A DNA stretch of 64,000 bases, from assembly GCA_017416065.1 (NCBI GenBank), contig JAFQDM010000016.1, positions 1-64,000 of the forward strand, given 5' to 3'. The position numbers and the translations under genes are program-made. The notes under the pieces were generated by a model. That model did no database searches, was not told where the DNA came from, and was given only the letters and a program-made list of their open reading frames with translations. This document shows positions 12,001-17,407 of this stretch, piece by piece. Source of the DNA: Ruminococcus sp. (lineage in GTDB: Bacteria; Bacillota; Clostridia; Oscillospirales; Acutalibacteraceae). Position 1 is the first letter of the stretch. Every line of letters begins with the position of its first letter.

Positions 12001-15000
12001 AACGACCTCCAGCTTCATGGTAGACTTGTTATACTTGAACGTATATGTGCCGCCTGTTGCCTCAAGCTTACAGTTGCCTGAATTTTCATACATATCCCAG
12101 GGATTGGAAGCACCGTTCCAGTCCGTTGTATCGGGAATCGTACCGTCGTTGCCAAGCCATACGTCCTTGTGAAGGAGCTTAAACTCGTATGTGCCTGCAT
12201 CAAGGGTATATGTCTTGCTTACAACGTTGCCGCTTGACGTGCTCATTGCACCGATGGTAGTATCCCATCCGTTAAAGTCACCAAGGAGGAACACTGTATC
12301 GTCTGTATACTGAGCCGTTACGGTCATTGCAGAGGTAACGTTGGAGAAATCAGTATCCCAGCCTGTGAACACATAGCCTGTTCTTGTGGGATCTGCAGGT
12401 GCCGTTGCTGCACTGCCGTGCTTTACGGACTGAGAGCTCAGTACTGAGCCGTCGTAATCAAGGAAGGTTACGATGTACGACTTAAGAGTAAAGCTTGCGG
12501 TAGCGGTTATGGTCTTGCCCTCTGTAAGGGGCTGAATGGTAATGGATGTGTTGGTGCCGCCGCCTGCCGTGATCTTGTAATCCGTGTTCTGTGTGCCGCC
12601 GCTTACAGTCCAGCCTGAGAAGGTATAGCCTGTAGATACGGATGCAACGGAGGTCTTGGTTGAGGGGTAGGTTACGGAGTTTGAGCCTGAATTTGTAACC
12701 GTACCGCCTGTGCCTGCAGAGAACTTAACGGTTGCCGTAATGCCGGTGAAGCTTGCGGTAGCCGTGATGGTCTTGCCTGATGTGATGGGACGGATGGAGA
12801 TAGAGGTGCTTGAGGTACTTCCTGAAGTGATCTCATAGTCCGTGCCCAGAGTTCCGCCTGAAATGATCCAGGAGGAGAACTTATAGCCCGTAGAGGCTGT
12901 AGCCGTTGAGCTTCTGGAATTAGGATACGTAATGATTGCGGCTGATGTGTTTGTAACGGAGCCGCCCGTGCTTGCCGCAAACTTGACCGTGCTCTGATTT
13001 CCTGCAAAGTTTGCCTTGACCGTAATGTTGCCGGAGGGCTTAATGGTGAAGGTAGCAGAAGAGGTAGAGCCGGAAACAGCTGTGTAGGAGCCACTTACAG
13101 TCCAGTTTGAGAAGCTGTATCCCTTTGAGGAAGTAGCACTAAACGTTACGGAATTACCCTGAACGACAGAAGCATGGCTTGCAGAAGCGGTACCGCCCGT
13201 ACTTGCAGAAGCACTTACGGTGTAGGTTGCTGCCTGTGTGTAGTTTGCAACTGCCGTTATTGCAGAGGTAGGTGCAATAGTGATAGAGGTTGAGGTAAGA
13301 GATCCGGAGGAAATGGTATATGATCCGGATATCTGCCAATTGGTAAAGCTGTAGTTATCGCTTGAATTGGGAGTTGCGGTAAGTGTAACCGTGCTTCCGT
13401 AGTTAACCGTTGATGCAGATGCCTTTGTGGTACCGCCTGCCGTGGGGCTGGAGGATACAGATACTGCGTAGCTGTTGATCTTATACTGAGCTGTGAAGGT
13501 TGTGTCCGTGGTAATTGCGCCTACAGCAGGAGACCAACCCGTGAAGGTATAGCCCGTTCTTGTGGGATTAGAGGGAGCCGTGGGAGCTACACCTGCATTG
13601 ACCGACTGGGTCTTGAGCACTGTGCCGTCCCAATCCTTGAAGGTAGCGGTTATGGTAGAAACATTCGTTACCACCAGCATCTGAGTATTCAGATTGAAGG
13701 TGAAGGTGTACTTACCACTCTTTGTAGCCTCAAGGGTACAGTTGCTCACATCAGAGGAGGGATCCATTTCCCAACCTGTTGCCGAGGTAGCTGTGGTCGT
13801 GTCAACAATGGTTCCCCAGTTACCGTACCAGATTCCCGTGTCGTTATTATTGAGCTTGAAGCCGTAGGTTCCGGGGTCAAGGGTAACCGTAGTTGTAACG
13901 GAGTTTGCACCGTCAACATAGGTCATTCGGTTATCTGTTCCCCAACTGTTGAAGTCGCCCTTCAGGTAGAAGGAGGAGCTGCCGGTTGTGGAGGAAGAAA
14001 GCTTCTTAACGTCCAGCTTTCTGTTGGGAGCGTCATAAGTGAACTTATAGCGTCCGCCTGATGCAACAAGGGTACAGTCTGCAGACACGGTGGAAGACAT
14101 CTCCCAAGGATTGGAGGCGCCGTTCCAGTCTGTTGTGTCGGAGATCGAGCCTGTGTTACTGAACCAAACATCGCCACCGCGGATCTTGAATGTATATGTT
14201 CCCTTTGCAAGGGAGATAGTTGTGGAGGCTGTGCTTGCGGTTTCTGCCATAAACACATTGGCTGTGCTGTCCCAATCATTGAAGGAACCGGGCAGAGAAT
14301 AGCCCGTAACCTTACCGGGGGTAAAGATACCGGTGTTGCTTGCATTGTAAACAACGGCAATACCCGTGTTTCCAATGTCACCGGAGATCATTCCGCCTGA
14401 AACGGTAAAGGTGTTACCCGTGATGGCATCCTTGTAGGTACCGTCCATCATTGTATGAACGGGAGCACTCATTCCGTTGTAATATGTTCCGCCTGTATTT
14501 ACAATTATCATACCTGAGTTACCGCGCTCAATACAGGCAAGATTGTAATAAGAGGAGAGATATTCTGATTGACCTTCAAAATGATTTTTGAAGCGGTTAA
14601 CAGCCTTAACCTCAGGGTACGTCCACGAGGTCCAGTCTGCGTCACCCATCATTGTGGTGTCCATATTCTCAGGACGGGCAAGGTACATACCGCACACCTC
14701 AGCCTTGGAGCCTACAATAGCCCAGACCTTGTTGATGTTGTGCTCACTTACCATATTTGTGCCGTTGTCCTTGTGGTTATCGTGTGACTCTGTCCACTGA
14801 ACCGTCTTAGAGGGCACCGCACCGCAGCTGATGCCGCCGGATGCTGCCTTGGAAGCATCACCGTTGCAAACACCGTCTCTGATGGAGTCAGAGGAGCCGG
14901 GGTCTGAAACACTCATATACTTGGTGTATGCATTAACGGAGAGTCCGCCGCCGGGATTGCCGATAAGCTCACCGTAGTAGTAGGGAGTAAGGTTCCTTGT

Positions 15001-15834
15001 GGACTGTGCGTAAGAGGTTGCCGCATTCAGCACGTTAGGCCAGAAGTCGCTGGCGTAGGTGTAGTAGTCGTCGGGAGTCTCAATATGCTTTATAGCATCA
15101 AAACGGAAACCGTCCGCACCTGCGTCGATTGCCTCTTTCATAAAGTTGATACAATGCTTCTGAACGATGGAGTTTGAGGTATTAAGGTCAGGCAGACCCG
15201 TCAGACAATACTGAGTAACCTCGTATCTGTCGTCAAAGTTGTATGTATTCTTGGTAATATCGTGCCAGCAAGCAGAGTTATCCTTGATCTCGCTGGGGAT
15301 CCAGGGATGGATCGTATTACCTGACATATCGTTAGCCATATGGTTGAATATGGTATCAACGATAATTTTGATTCCGTATTTGTGGGCCTCAGTACACAAA
15401 GACTTAAACTCTGCCTTTGTGCCCTGTGCGTTCATGTAGTTGGTTTCAATATTGAACGCAACAGGCTGATACACAACCCAGGAGGAGTTGTTGATGGTGT
15501 TCCAGGACTCGCTCGTCGTCTCCTTAATGGGCTGAATAGGTGAGGTCTGAATAGCGGTAAATCCCTGATCTGCAATTTTGTCCAGATTGTTCTTAATGTT
15601 GTTGTAAGACCAGTTCCAGCATTGCAGAATCTGTCCGCCCTGTACACTGCTTGCCAGGCCGTAGCTGTTGGCTGCAGTTTCTGCCACGTCAGCGTTAGCA
15701 GATGTATCCGCTATGTCTGCATTGGCAGAGGTGTCTGCTGTGTCAACGGTTGCAGCGCCCGCGGTAGGCATTGCAAACATAGACACAAGCATACATAGAA
15801 GTATCACTATACTTGTGATTCTCTTCTGTGTCAT
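1..15834 (-). CDS. Giant secreted alpha-amylase (GH13, AmyE-like) with starch-binding and InlB-repeat arrays; partial, runs off left edge
   Basis: The frame is open from an ATG at 15834 to base 1, giving at least 5,278 codons with no stop. The start follows a GAAGGAG site and begins a signal peptide. Residues ~60-500 form a GH13 domain resembling Bacillus AmyE (subfamily 28-like): region I VDTIFNH, nucleophile Asp246 in GFRFDAIKH, acid/base Glu289 in YYGELIG, Asp352 in WTESHDNH. After it come 18 beta-sandwich modules of pattern GxFNxW...AGxYxFK...WYGN...GGxYTFxFN, read as glycogen/starch-binding (CBM48/26-like, family unassigned), separated by 38 InlB-type B-repeats of pattern YTVTFxDYDGxVL...GYxFxGWD. 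A block of four divergent repeats lies at residues ~785-1118. The last binding module has lost its FNxW core and leads into an Asp/Pro/Thr linker (residues ~5137-5179). Inferred role: extracellular, probably surface-held, degradation of granular starch. The C-terminus, and so the anchor type, is outside the window. Confidence 0.93.
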   Translation of the reverse strand, partial: MTQKRITSIVILLCMLVSMFAMPTAGAATVDTADTSANADIADTSANADVAETAANSYGLASSVQGGQILQCWNWSYNNIKNNLDKIADQGFTAIQTSPIQPIKETTSESWNTINNSSWVVYQPVAFNIETNYMNAQGTKAEFKSLCTEAHKYGIKIIVDTIFNHMANDMSGNTIHPWIPSEIKDNSACWHDITKNTYNFDDRYEVTQYCLTGLPDLNTSNSIVQKHCINFMKEAIDAGADGFRFDAIKHIETPDDYYTYASDFWPNVLNAATSYAQSTRNLTPYYYGELIGNPGGGLSVNAYTKYMSVSDPGSSDSIRDGVCNGDASKAASGGISCGAVPSKTVQWTESHDNHKDNGTNMVSEHNINKVWAIVGSKAEVCGMYLARPENMDTTMMGDADWTSWTYPEVKAVNRFKNHFEGQSEYLSSYYNLACIERGNSGMIIVNTGGTYYNGMSAPVHTMMDGTYKDAITGNTFTVSGGMISGDIGNTGIAVVYNASNTGIFTPGKVTGYSLPGSFNDWDSTANVFMAETASTASTTISLAKGTYTFKIRGGDVWFSNTGSISDTTDWNGASNPWEMSSTVSADCTLVASGGRYKFTYDAPNRKLDVKKLSSSTTGSSSFYLKGDFNSWGTDNRMTYVDGANSVTTTVTLDPGTYGFKLNNNDTGIWYGNWGTIVDTTTATSATGWEMDPSSDVSNCTLEATKSGKYTFTFNLNTQMLVVTNVSTITATFKDWDGTVLKTQSVNAGVAPTAPSNPTRTGYTFTGWSPAVGAITTDTTFTAQYKINSYAVSVSSSPTAGGTTKASASTVNYGSTVTLTATPNSSDNYSFTNWQISGSYTISSGSLTSTSITIAPTSAITAVANYTQAATYTVSASASTGGTASASHASVVQGNSVTFSATSSKGYSFSNWTVSGSYTAVSGSTSSATFTIKPSGNITVKANFAGNQSTVKFAASTGGSVTNTSAAIITYPNSRSSTATASTGYKFSSWIISGGTLGTDYEITSGSTSSTSISIRPITSGKTITATASFTGITATVKFSAGTGGTVTNSGSNSVTYPSTKTSVASVSTGYTFSGWTVSGGTQNTDYKITAGGGTNTSITIQPLTEGKTITATASFTLKSYIVTFLDYDGSVLSSQSVKHGSAATAPADPTRTGYVFTGWDTDFSNVTSAMTVTAQYTDDTVFLLGDFNGWDTTIGAMSTSSGNVVSKTYTLDAGTYEFKLLHKDVWLGNDGTIPDTTDWNGASNPWDMYENSGNCKLEATGGTYTFKYNKSTMKLEVVHTAPSYTVTFKNYNGVTLKTETVQRGNDATAPANPTRTATAQYTYTFTGWDKEFTNIQSDLIVTAQFSSKLRQYTVTFANYDGTTIKTQKVNYGSAATAPTTTPTRPATAQYTYTFKAWDKAFNYITGDTTITATYNQTVNKYTVKFVNYDGSLLKSESVAYGSAATAPTTTPTKPSDAQYSYTFSGWDKSFSNITGDLTVTAVYTSSGVSYTVTFKNWNGSVIATQSVTYGGSAKAPATTPTRESDGQYNYTFSGWDKSLNNITQDTVITAQYTTSLVEYYVVFLDFYGDVISEQMVPYGHDAVAPEDPPTIEEDGYIYVFTGWDTDFTNIQSDTPVFALYEEQEVVVTYTVTFVNYDGTVLKRQTVEEGKSATAPGTPTRPSDAQYSYTFKAWDKSFSKVTSDLTVTATYNQTLNKYEVTFKDYDGTVLKEQTVEYGSAATAPADPTRDGYIFSGWDKEFLNITGNTTVTAQYKDATAYLLGDFNGWATDTAMTASAENVVSVTLNLSAGEYAFKILRADVWYGNYGVIEDTTVTTSDVGWEMIDGADNCTLKTTGGKYTFNFNTLTRMLEVLHTPDSFTVTFVNYNGVTLDTQTVKRGESATAPADPTRAATAQYTYTFKGWDTDFTNVQQNLTVKALFSETLNKYTVTFKNWDGTVLSTQQIEYGKSATAPANPTRPADAQYTYTFKAWDKSFSSITGDTVVTATYSQTVNKYTVKFVNYDGSVLKSESVAYGSAATAPAAPVRDGYDFTGWDKDFSEITGDLTVTAQFIDNRVYLMGDFNGWQTNTVLTSAAGSVVSTTLELEAGEYAFKILYKDVWYSNTGVIPDTTDYNGTSNPWEMTSDTDNCTLNATGGIYTFRFDTSANKLEVLFEKTTFTVTFVDYNGTVLSTQTVNKGESAKAPADPTRLSTVQYTFTFAGWDKAFTSIQADTTITATYTQTVNKYTVTFVNYDGSVLSTQTVEYGKGATAPAEPTRSGFVFTGWDKDFSEITGNLTVTAQFADDKVYLLGDFNDWQRNTILATVEGDVVSTTLALEEGDYLFKLLHRDVWYGNGGTIADTTDYEGASNPWEMTSDADNCTLSATGGIYTFKYNASTHRLEVLFESNGYTVTFVNWDGTVLSTQVVKEGKSATAPADPARESTAEYTYTFAGWDTDFTNVQDNMTVTATYTQAARKYTVTYVNYDGKTFYTEQVEYGKAAAGPASMPTRPTDNGKVYTFYGWDKDLDNITADVKTTALYTSAPVYYTVTFVSYDGAVLKEESVQHGGSATAPEAPAVPAGYKGVWNPADFSYITSNLTVRFELIDDNVYFIGDMTNWGVNAMAQTSENADIYSTKFTLDEGIYEFKFQYPKDTWLGNNTTVEDSTNGWWATSEADGNITLQATGGDYEFRFNKQTKQMRVLYTAPKYTVTFVDFDGTVLSTQQVERGKAATAPADPYRGADAQYTYTFSGWDKDFSYIKEDTTITAEYTRGLVSYTVTFVDWDNKILDTQTVEYGFAATEPESPTREGDAHYSYVFAGWSTDDYKNVTGNLTVVATYTKVPNKFTVLFLDMDGEVISEQTVNYGEDAQAPQAPLVDGYIFTGWDGDYTNIESDTVIFAVYEELVVYLPGDFNGWDTSTPVTEFKDGIVTKTMELEAGTYTFKVLLNDQWLGNWGVIEDTTLKTSEIGWEMTADADNCTLEATGGTYTFNFNPTTRMLEILFKAPSFTVVFSDYDGTILKKETVTRGEAATAPQDPVREGYDFRGWSKDFTNITEDIVVVAVYEEIVSEYTVTFVNYDGTVLKTEVVQRGSAAEAPTAPSRPADAQYTYEFKGWDKSFENVTGNLTVTATYTATANKYTVTFKGYDGAVLSTQQVEYGLAAEAPQAPEVEGYVFTGWDAKFDKITENITVTAQYAEDVVYLLGSFNGWATDTKMTETDTENVVSATVELQEGTYSFKLLSVDTWYGNEGTIEDTTLATSEVGWEMVADAVDCTLKATGGTYVFTFNRETRMLEVVYIAPEYTVKFVDYNGTLLKEEVVKKGQSATAPDDPTREGYVFTGWNKSYTNIQADTVITATYLMEKVTYTVTFVDFDGTVLDTQIVTTGEAAKAPEVPEREGYAFIGWDKDFSSITYNLTVTALYEDIRVYLVGSFNEWQTGTFFADTEATDVVTLEMPLKAGTYEFKLLYKGVWYTNTGVIADTTDYEGASNPWDMTDDPSAGNCTLEASGGNYTFTFNTSTNKLEVTYTAVEYTVTFVGADGTELSAQTVKYGAAAQAPEAPAVEGFLFSKWDKDFSSVESDMTVTAVYVEDNTEFTVTFVDYDGNILSSQKVAYGKSATAPADPARIGYIFTGWDKDFSKITSDLTVTAQYKDNTVYLYGSFNEWAEGTALSNTEVADVTSTELTLPKGTYYFKLLNQDVWYGNEGIIEDTTLKTSEIGWEMSPDLADCTLEASGGKYTFKFNQATKMLEITYAPVEFTVIFTDMEGEVLSEQKVCLGADATAPQAPVVDGYIFSGWDTDFTNIESDTVVNPIYLDDESKFTVTFVDFDGTVLSTQQVEYGSAATAPQDPTRTGYIFTGWDKDFANITSDTTVVAQYKDNQIYLVGSFNEWATDISLTRESDTSVFSTKVIILPGTYYFKLLQNDVWYTSASTVIDTTDVISSEGIELRSDDMLGDTILNATGGTYTFKFDTLTNKLVILYSEEIETFTVTFVDFDGTVLSEQTVYVGAGAEAPQAPTRESDVQYTYTFKAWDKDFSKVMEDMTVTAVYEQVLNTYKVTFVDADGTVLSEQMVEYGKGAIAPEVSSSDGKQFTGWDKAYNNITGDLTVTAVYSSGIASNITLAGTFNGWDSSATPFYVTEDSDKVTLRLDFEAGEYKFKVVENGGSWYGNWGTITDTTAGADGGWEMDGSAGDCTFIASGGTYIFNYTISTHKLEVLTVGDEFTVTFVDHDGTVLKTQTVLPGEAAQAPEVQSRPGYTFTGWSTDFSSVYANLTVTATYINIENAIVVTFVDPDGNVIARDYVSKGSAAKAPIPPVKQGYIFNKWDKSFSNVTSEMTVTALYTKGTASSVSLAGEFNGWNPSASVMLSTGNSNKVSIQMNLSEGTYKFKVVSDGNWYGNWGTIADTTITTSATGWEMDPSAGDCTFIAGGGTYIFTYTISTNTLEVMYVGTEYKVTFVDWDGTVLKTEIVQPGGSATAPSGTFTRPADHGYTYVYAGWDQNFTNVQAPLRVNAVYTATPKTFTVKFVNWNGALLKTEYVKYGYPATPPADPTRAGYLFTGWDGDVNYVSGNMTYTAQFMENGVYVMGDFNGWNGTPLKHVSGTIYQGSVTLIAGQYKFKVKQGNDWYGNNGWIDDTTDYTSDVGWEMTWDAGDCTLNASGSTYTFRFNTATRMLQVFYVAPTYTVTFKDYNGTTLKTQYVKRGNPAYAPAAPSRAGYIFTGWDQDFSWISANMVITAQYALNTVNVMGDFNSWSGTPMTPQGGNVYTASIQLSAGSYKFKIKHADTWYGNNGTIDNSTVATSAVGWEMVWDAGDCTLNATGGLYTFRFNTDTRMLEIFFEGPKSTVTFLDWDGSVISTQLVEYGKAAVAPADPVREGYTFSGWSADFSFITGNTTIMAQYGDTAVYLRGTFNNWDLSSPMRGTTEPNVYTFVMDLAAGTYTFKVFTSDIWYGNYGTIEDSTIHTSETGWEMDGTAGDCTLNAQGGTYLFRFNTETRMLEILRASEEVTVTFVDWDGTVLSAQTIKFGTAATAPEVPAREGYTLIGWDAAFDYVIENITVNALYVKSVVLNGSFTDEAGSEMAQVEGSTTVFGTTVELTEGKHTFVINYGTEPYALDSTFMDSTTGMTLTTEGKECTIIATGGLYKFLFDTATNILVVEKLEQEPTDPPATDDEIDPDAPATGDEVDPDQPGGDVTTPDEAPVHSVIFNQSENFTIVTDSDLTAIEDGASLSFTVVVQEGYKLVAVVHNMTILSAVDGVYTIENITSDTPIIVVVEKDETVSALPEFTVTFTDKDGNVLKTE
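430..14320 (-). repeat. Array of 18 starch-binding-like modules interleaved with 38 InlB-type repeats
   Basis: The tryptophan of each FNxW core lies near 14273, 13941, 12264, 10531, 9636, 8944, 8041, 7152, 6271, 5595, 4908, 4229, 3516, 2825, 2134, 1640 and 1150. An 18th, degenerate copy lies near 690. Numbers of InlB repeats between successive modules from module 2 on are 2 (plus the divergent block), 7, 3, 2, 3, 3, 3, 2, 2, 2, 2, 2, 2, 1, 1, 1. Binding modules come in two main flavours: one with T-S-x-x-G-W-E-M and one with a G-x-S-N-P-W-x-M segment. Repeated DNA of this kind is prone to recombination and to assembly error. Confidence 0.85.
12480..13480 (-). repeat. Four divergent InlB-type (Flg_new_2-like) repeats inside the amylase
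   Basis: Four consecutive ~75-85-residue units follow the pattern YxVSASxSxGGTxxxS...GxSVTxxAxxxxGYxFxxWxxSGxYxxxSGSxxSxxxTIxPxxxxxxxAxF. They differ from the YDG-type repeats in the rest of the array. The same unit type occurs once in the small SPITG wall protein at 20556-21101. They are probably a rigid spacer between the catalytic end and the binding array. Confidence 0.75.
14340..15660 (-). other. GH13 catalytic domain of the giant amylase
   Basis: This segment encodes residues ~60-500. It begins with GGQILQCWNWSYNN, matching the start of the AmyE barrel, followed by TAIQTSPIQPIKE. Catalytic residues by codon position are Asp246 (15097-15099), Glu289 (14968-14970) and Asp352 (14779-14781), so all three acids of the retaining GH13 mechanism are intact. 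A short C-terminal beta domain (to IAVVYNAS) closes the catalytic unit before the first binding module. Confidence 0.92.
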
Positions 15835-15893
15835 AAGATTCTCTCCTTCGTTAAAAATTTATGTATATATTAAACATAAATATATATATACCT

Positions 15894-15922
15894 ATATTAA
15901 CAAAACTAACTGAAATTAGCAA
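15894..15922 (-). promoter_or_regulatory. Predicted sigma-A promoter of the giant amylase gene
   Basis: Minus-strand -35 TTGCTA (15917-15922), 17-base spacer, -10 TAATAT (15894-15899). The start codon at 15834 follows about 55 bases downstream, with a GAAGGAGAG ribosome site. The rest of 15835-16119 is AT-rich, and I see no other gene or clear operator in it. Confidence 0.6.
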
Positions 15923-16119
15923 TGGTTTTTATACAACAAGCCAAAAAACGGAAAAGGATAAAAAATCACCATACCTGTAAATATTTTAGCTCGCAAAAGG
16001 CAGGGACAACATGTAGTCTATCCCCCTTCACAAGACACAAGATATATTTATTTTGCCCCTCGATCAACTGACACATTTCTCCGCAAGGCATCAAAGAAAA
16101 TTATTATTTTACAGCATAT

Positions 16120-16153
16120 ATAAAAAATCCCTGCCGACAAAATCGGCAGGGAT
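16120..16153 (-). terminator. Rho-independent terminator after the 390-residue secreted protein gene
   Basis: A perfect 11-bp inverted repeat (ATCCCTGCCGA and its complement) with a 5-base loop lies at 16127-16153. On the minus strand it is followed by a run of six T. It separates the upstream secreted-protein genes from the amylase transcript. Confidence 0.85.
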
Positions 16154-16172
16154 CGTAAGCCAAAAGCAATTA

Positions 16173-17345
16173 TCAGTCTTTTGTAGCCTCTGTAACGTCA
16201 GAGTAAACGGTCACTATCTGACCCTGAGCATCTCTGTACTGAACGTAAGCGCGAGCCATCCAGGTCTGACCTGAGGTAACGTTGGACTTAGACCAAGTGT
16301 AGGTGTTTACGGGGATAAGGTTATCGCCTGAGGGACTTCTGTCGTACACATTGCTGTCAGAAGTACCTGCAACCATAGTAGCCTCGTTATAGTTATCCTT
16401 ATTTACTGCAAGGATACCTGCCTTTACAAAGTCATAGCTGTCAGGACAGTACCAGCTGTAATAGAACACGTTTTTATCTGCAATGGTGGTGGTGTCAATA
16501 GAATCCACGCTTACAAGGATCTGGTAGTCGATCACGGTATCCTCTGCCACAAACACAGCTGTAAGGGTCGTGTCCTTGGAGGGGAAGAAGCTGTAGGTTG
16601 TGTCGTAGCTTCTGACATTGCCCTCATCGTCTGTCCAATATGCAAACTTCTGTCCTGCAGGAGCTTCATTTGCAGAGATAGTCACCTGGTTGTTTGCATT
16701 GTACGTACCGGAGCCTGAGCCGCCGTTAACCGTAACCTCTACGGGCACGATAGCCTTGGTCCATTCTGCTGTAACCATAGCATCCTGACCGTTTGCAACA
16801 GCAGACTTGATCTCCTCTTCTGTCATAGACCAGCCTGCAAAATCAAAGCCTACCTGAGTCGGGTCTGCAGGGAAAACGATGGAGTCCCCTGCACAGTAGT
16901 ACTGCATATCCAGAATCTTTCCGTAATATCCTGCTTTTTCGTTTTTAAAAGCTACCATCTGCACACCCTCGATCTGAGAGCTGTACATAGCGTTATAATA
17001 ATCGTTACCGGAAGCTATGAATGAATAGGACAGCGCATCAGAAACAATAACGCCGCTTGTGGGATTCATCCATCCGAGGAAGGTTGCTCCGTCAATCTCT
17101 TTAACAGCAAGGGTTACGCTTGCACCAACGGCAATCTTGGAATTGTGATAAACTGCACCCTGAGGACGGGCCGCAGAACCGTCAACAGAAATTGTAAATC
17201 CTGCTCCTCCGGTAACCTCTACCCTGAGCTTACCTGTCTGAACATCAGCCGCATTGGCAGAAATTCCGAATGATGATACCACGCTCAACAGCATCAATAC
17301 TGCAAAAACACAGGCCCACACTCTTAACATTTTCTTTTTAATCAT
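16173..17345 (-). CDS. Secreted protein with InlB-like domains, paralogue of the C-terminal block of its upstream neighbour
   Basis: This 390-residue product has a signal peptide ending near SANA (residues ~1-32). From residue ~36 to the end it aligns almost gap-free with the last ~355 residues of the protein at 17408-20236. Shared landmarks include FTISVDG/FSISVNG, SGVIVSD, TQVGFDFAGWSMT, GGSGSGTYNANN, YDRSPSGDNLIPVNTYTW and AYVQYRDA. Family and function are not recognised. The central VGFDFAGW segment looks like a divergent InlB repeat. The start follows an AGGAGG ribosome site. It sits 62 bases downstream of its paralogue, with only a weak hairpin (17380-17396, no T run) between, so the two are probably co-transcribed. 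Tandem duplication is inferred. Confidence 0.85.
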   Translation of the reverse strand: MIKKKMLRVWACVFAVLMLLSVVSSFGISANAADVQTGKLRVEVTGGAGFTISVDGSAARPQGAVYHNSKIAVGASVTLAVKEIDGATFLGWMNPTSGVIVSDALSYSFIASGNDYYNAMYSSQIEGVQMVAFKNEKAGYYGKILDMQYYCAGDSIVFPADPTQVGFDFAGWSMTEEEIKSAVANGQDAMVTAEWTKAIVPVEVTVNGGSGSGTYNANNQVTISANEAPAGQKFAYWTDDEGNVRSYDTTYSFFPSKDTTLTAVFVAEDTVIDYQILVSVDSIDTTTIADKNVFYYSWYCPDSYDFVKAGILAVNKDNYNEATMVAGTSDSNVYDRSPSGDNLIPVNTYTWSKSNVTSGQTWMARAYVQYRDAQGQIVTVYSDVTEATKD

Positions 17346-17407
17346 TATTCTTTCCTCCTGATTTTTTAAATTTATATCATCCCGGACTTCCCGGGAATTA
17401 GTTACAT

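Noticed and set aside
430..14320. CRISPR array or satellite DNA
   Set aside because: The repeats are protein-coding, in frame, ~200-300 bases long and diverged at the DNA level, unlike short identical CRISPR repeats with unique spacers.
17380..17396. Terminator between the two secreted paralogues
   Set aside because: The 6-bp hairpin TCCCGG/CCGGGA has no T run on the minus strand, so it is unlikely to stop transcription efficiently.
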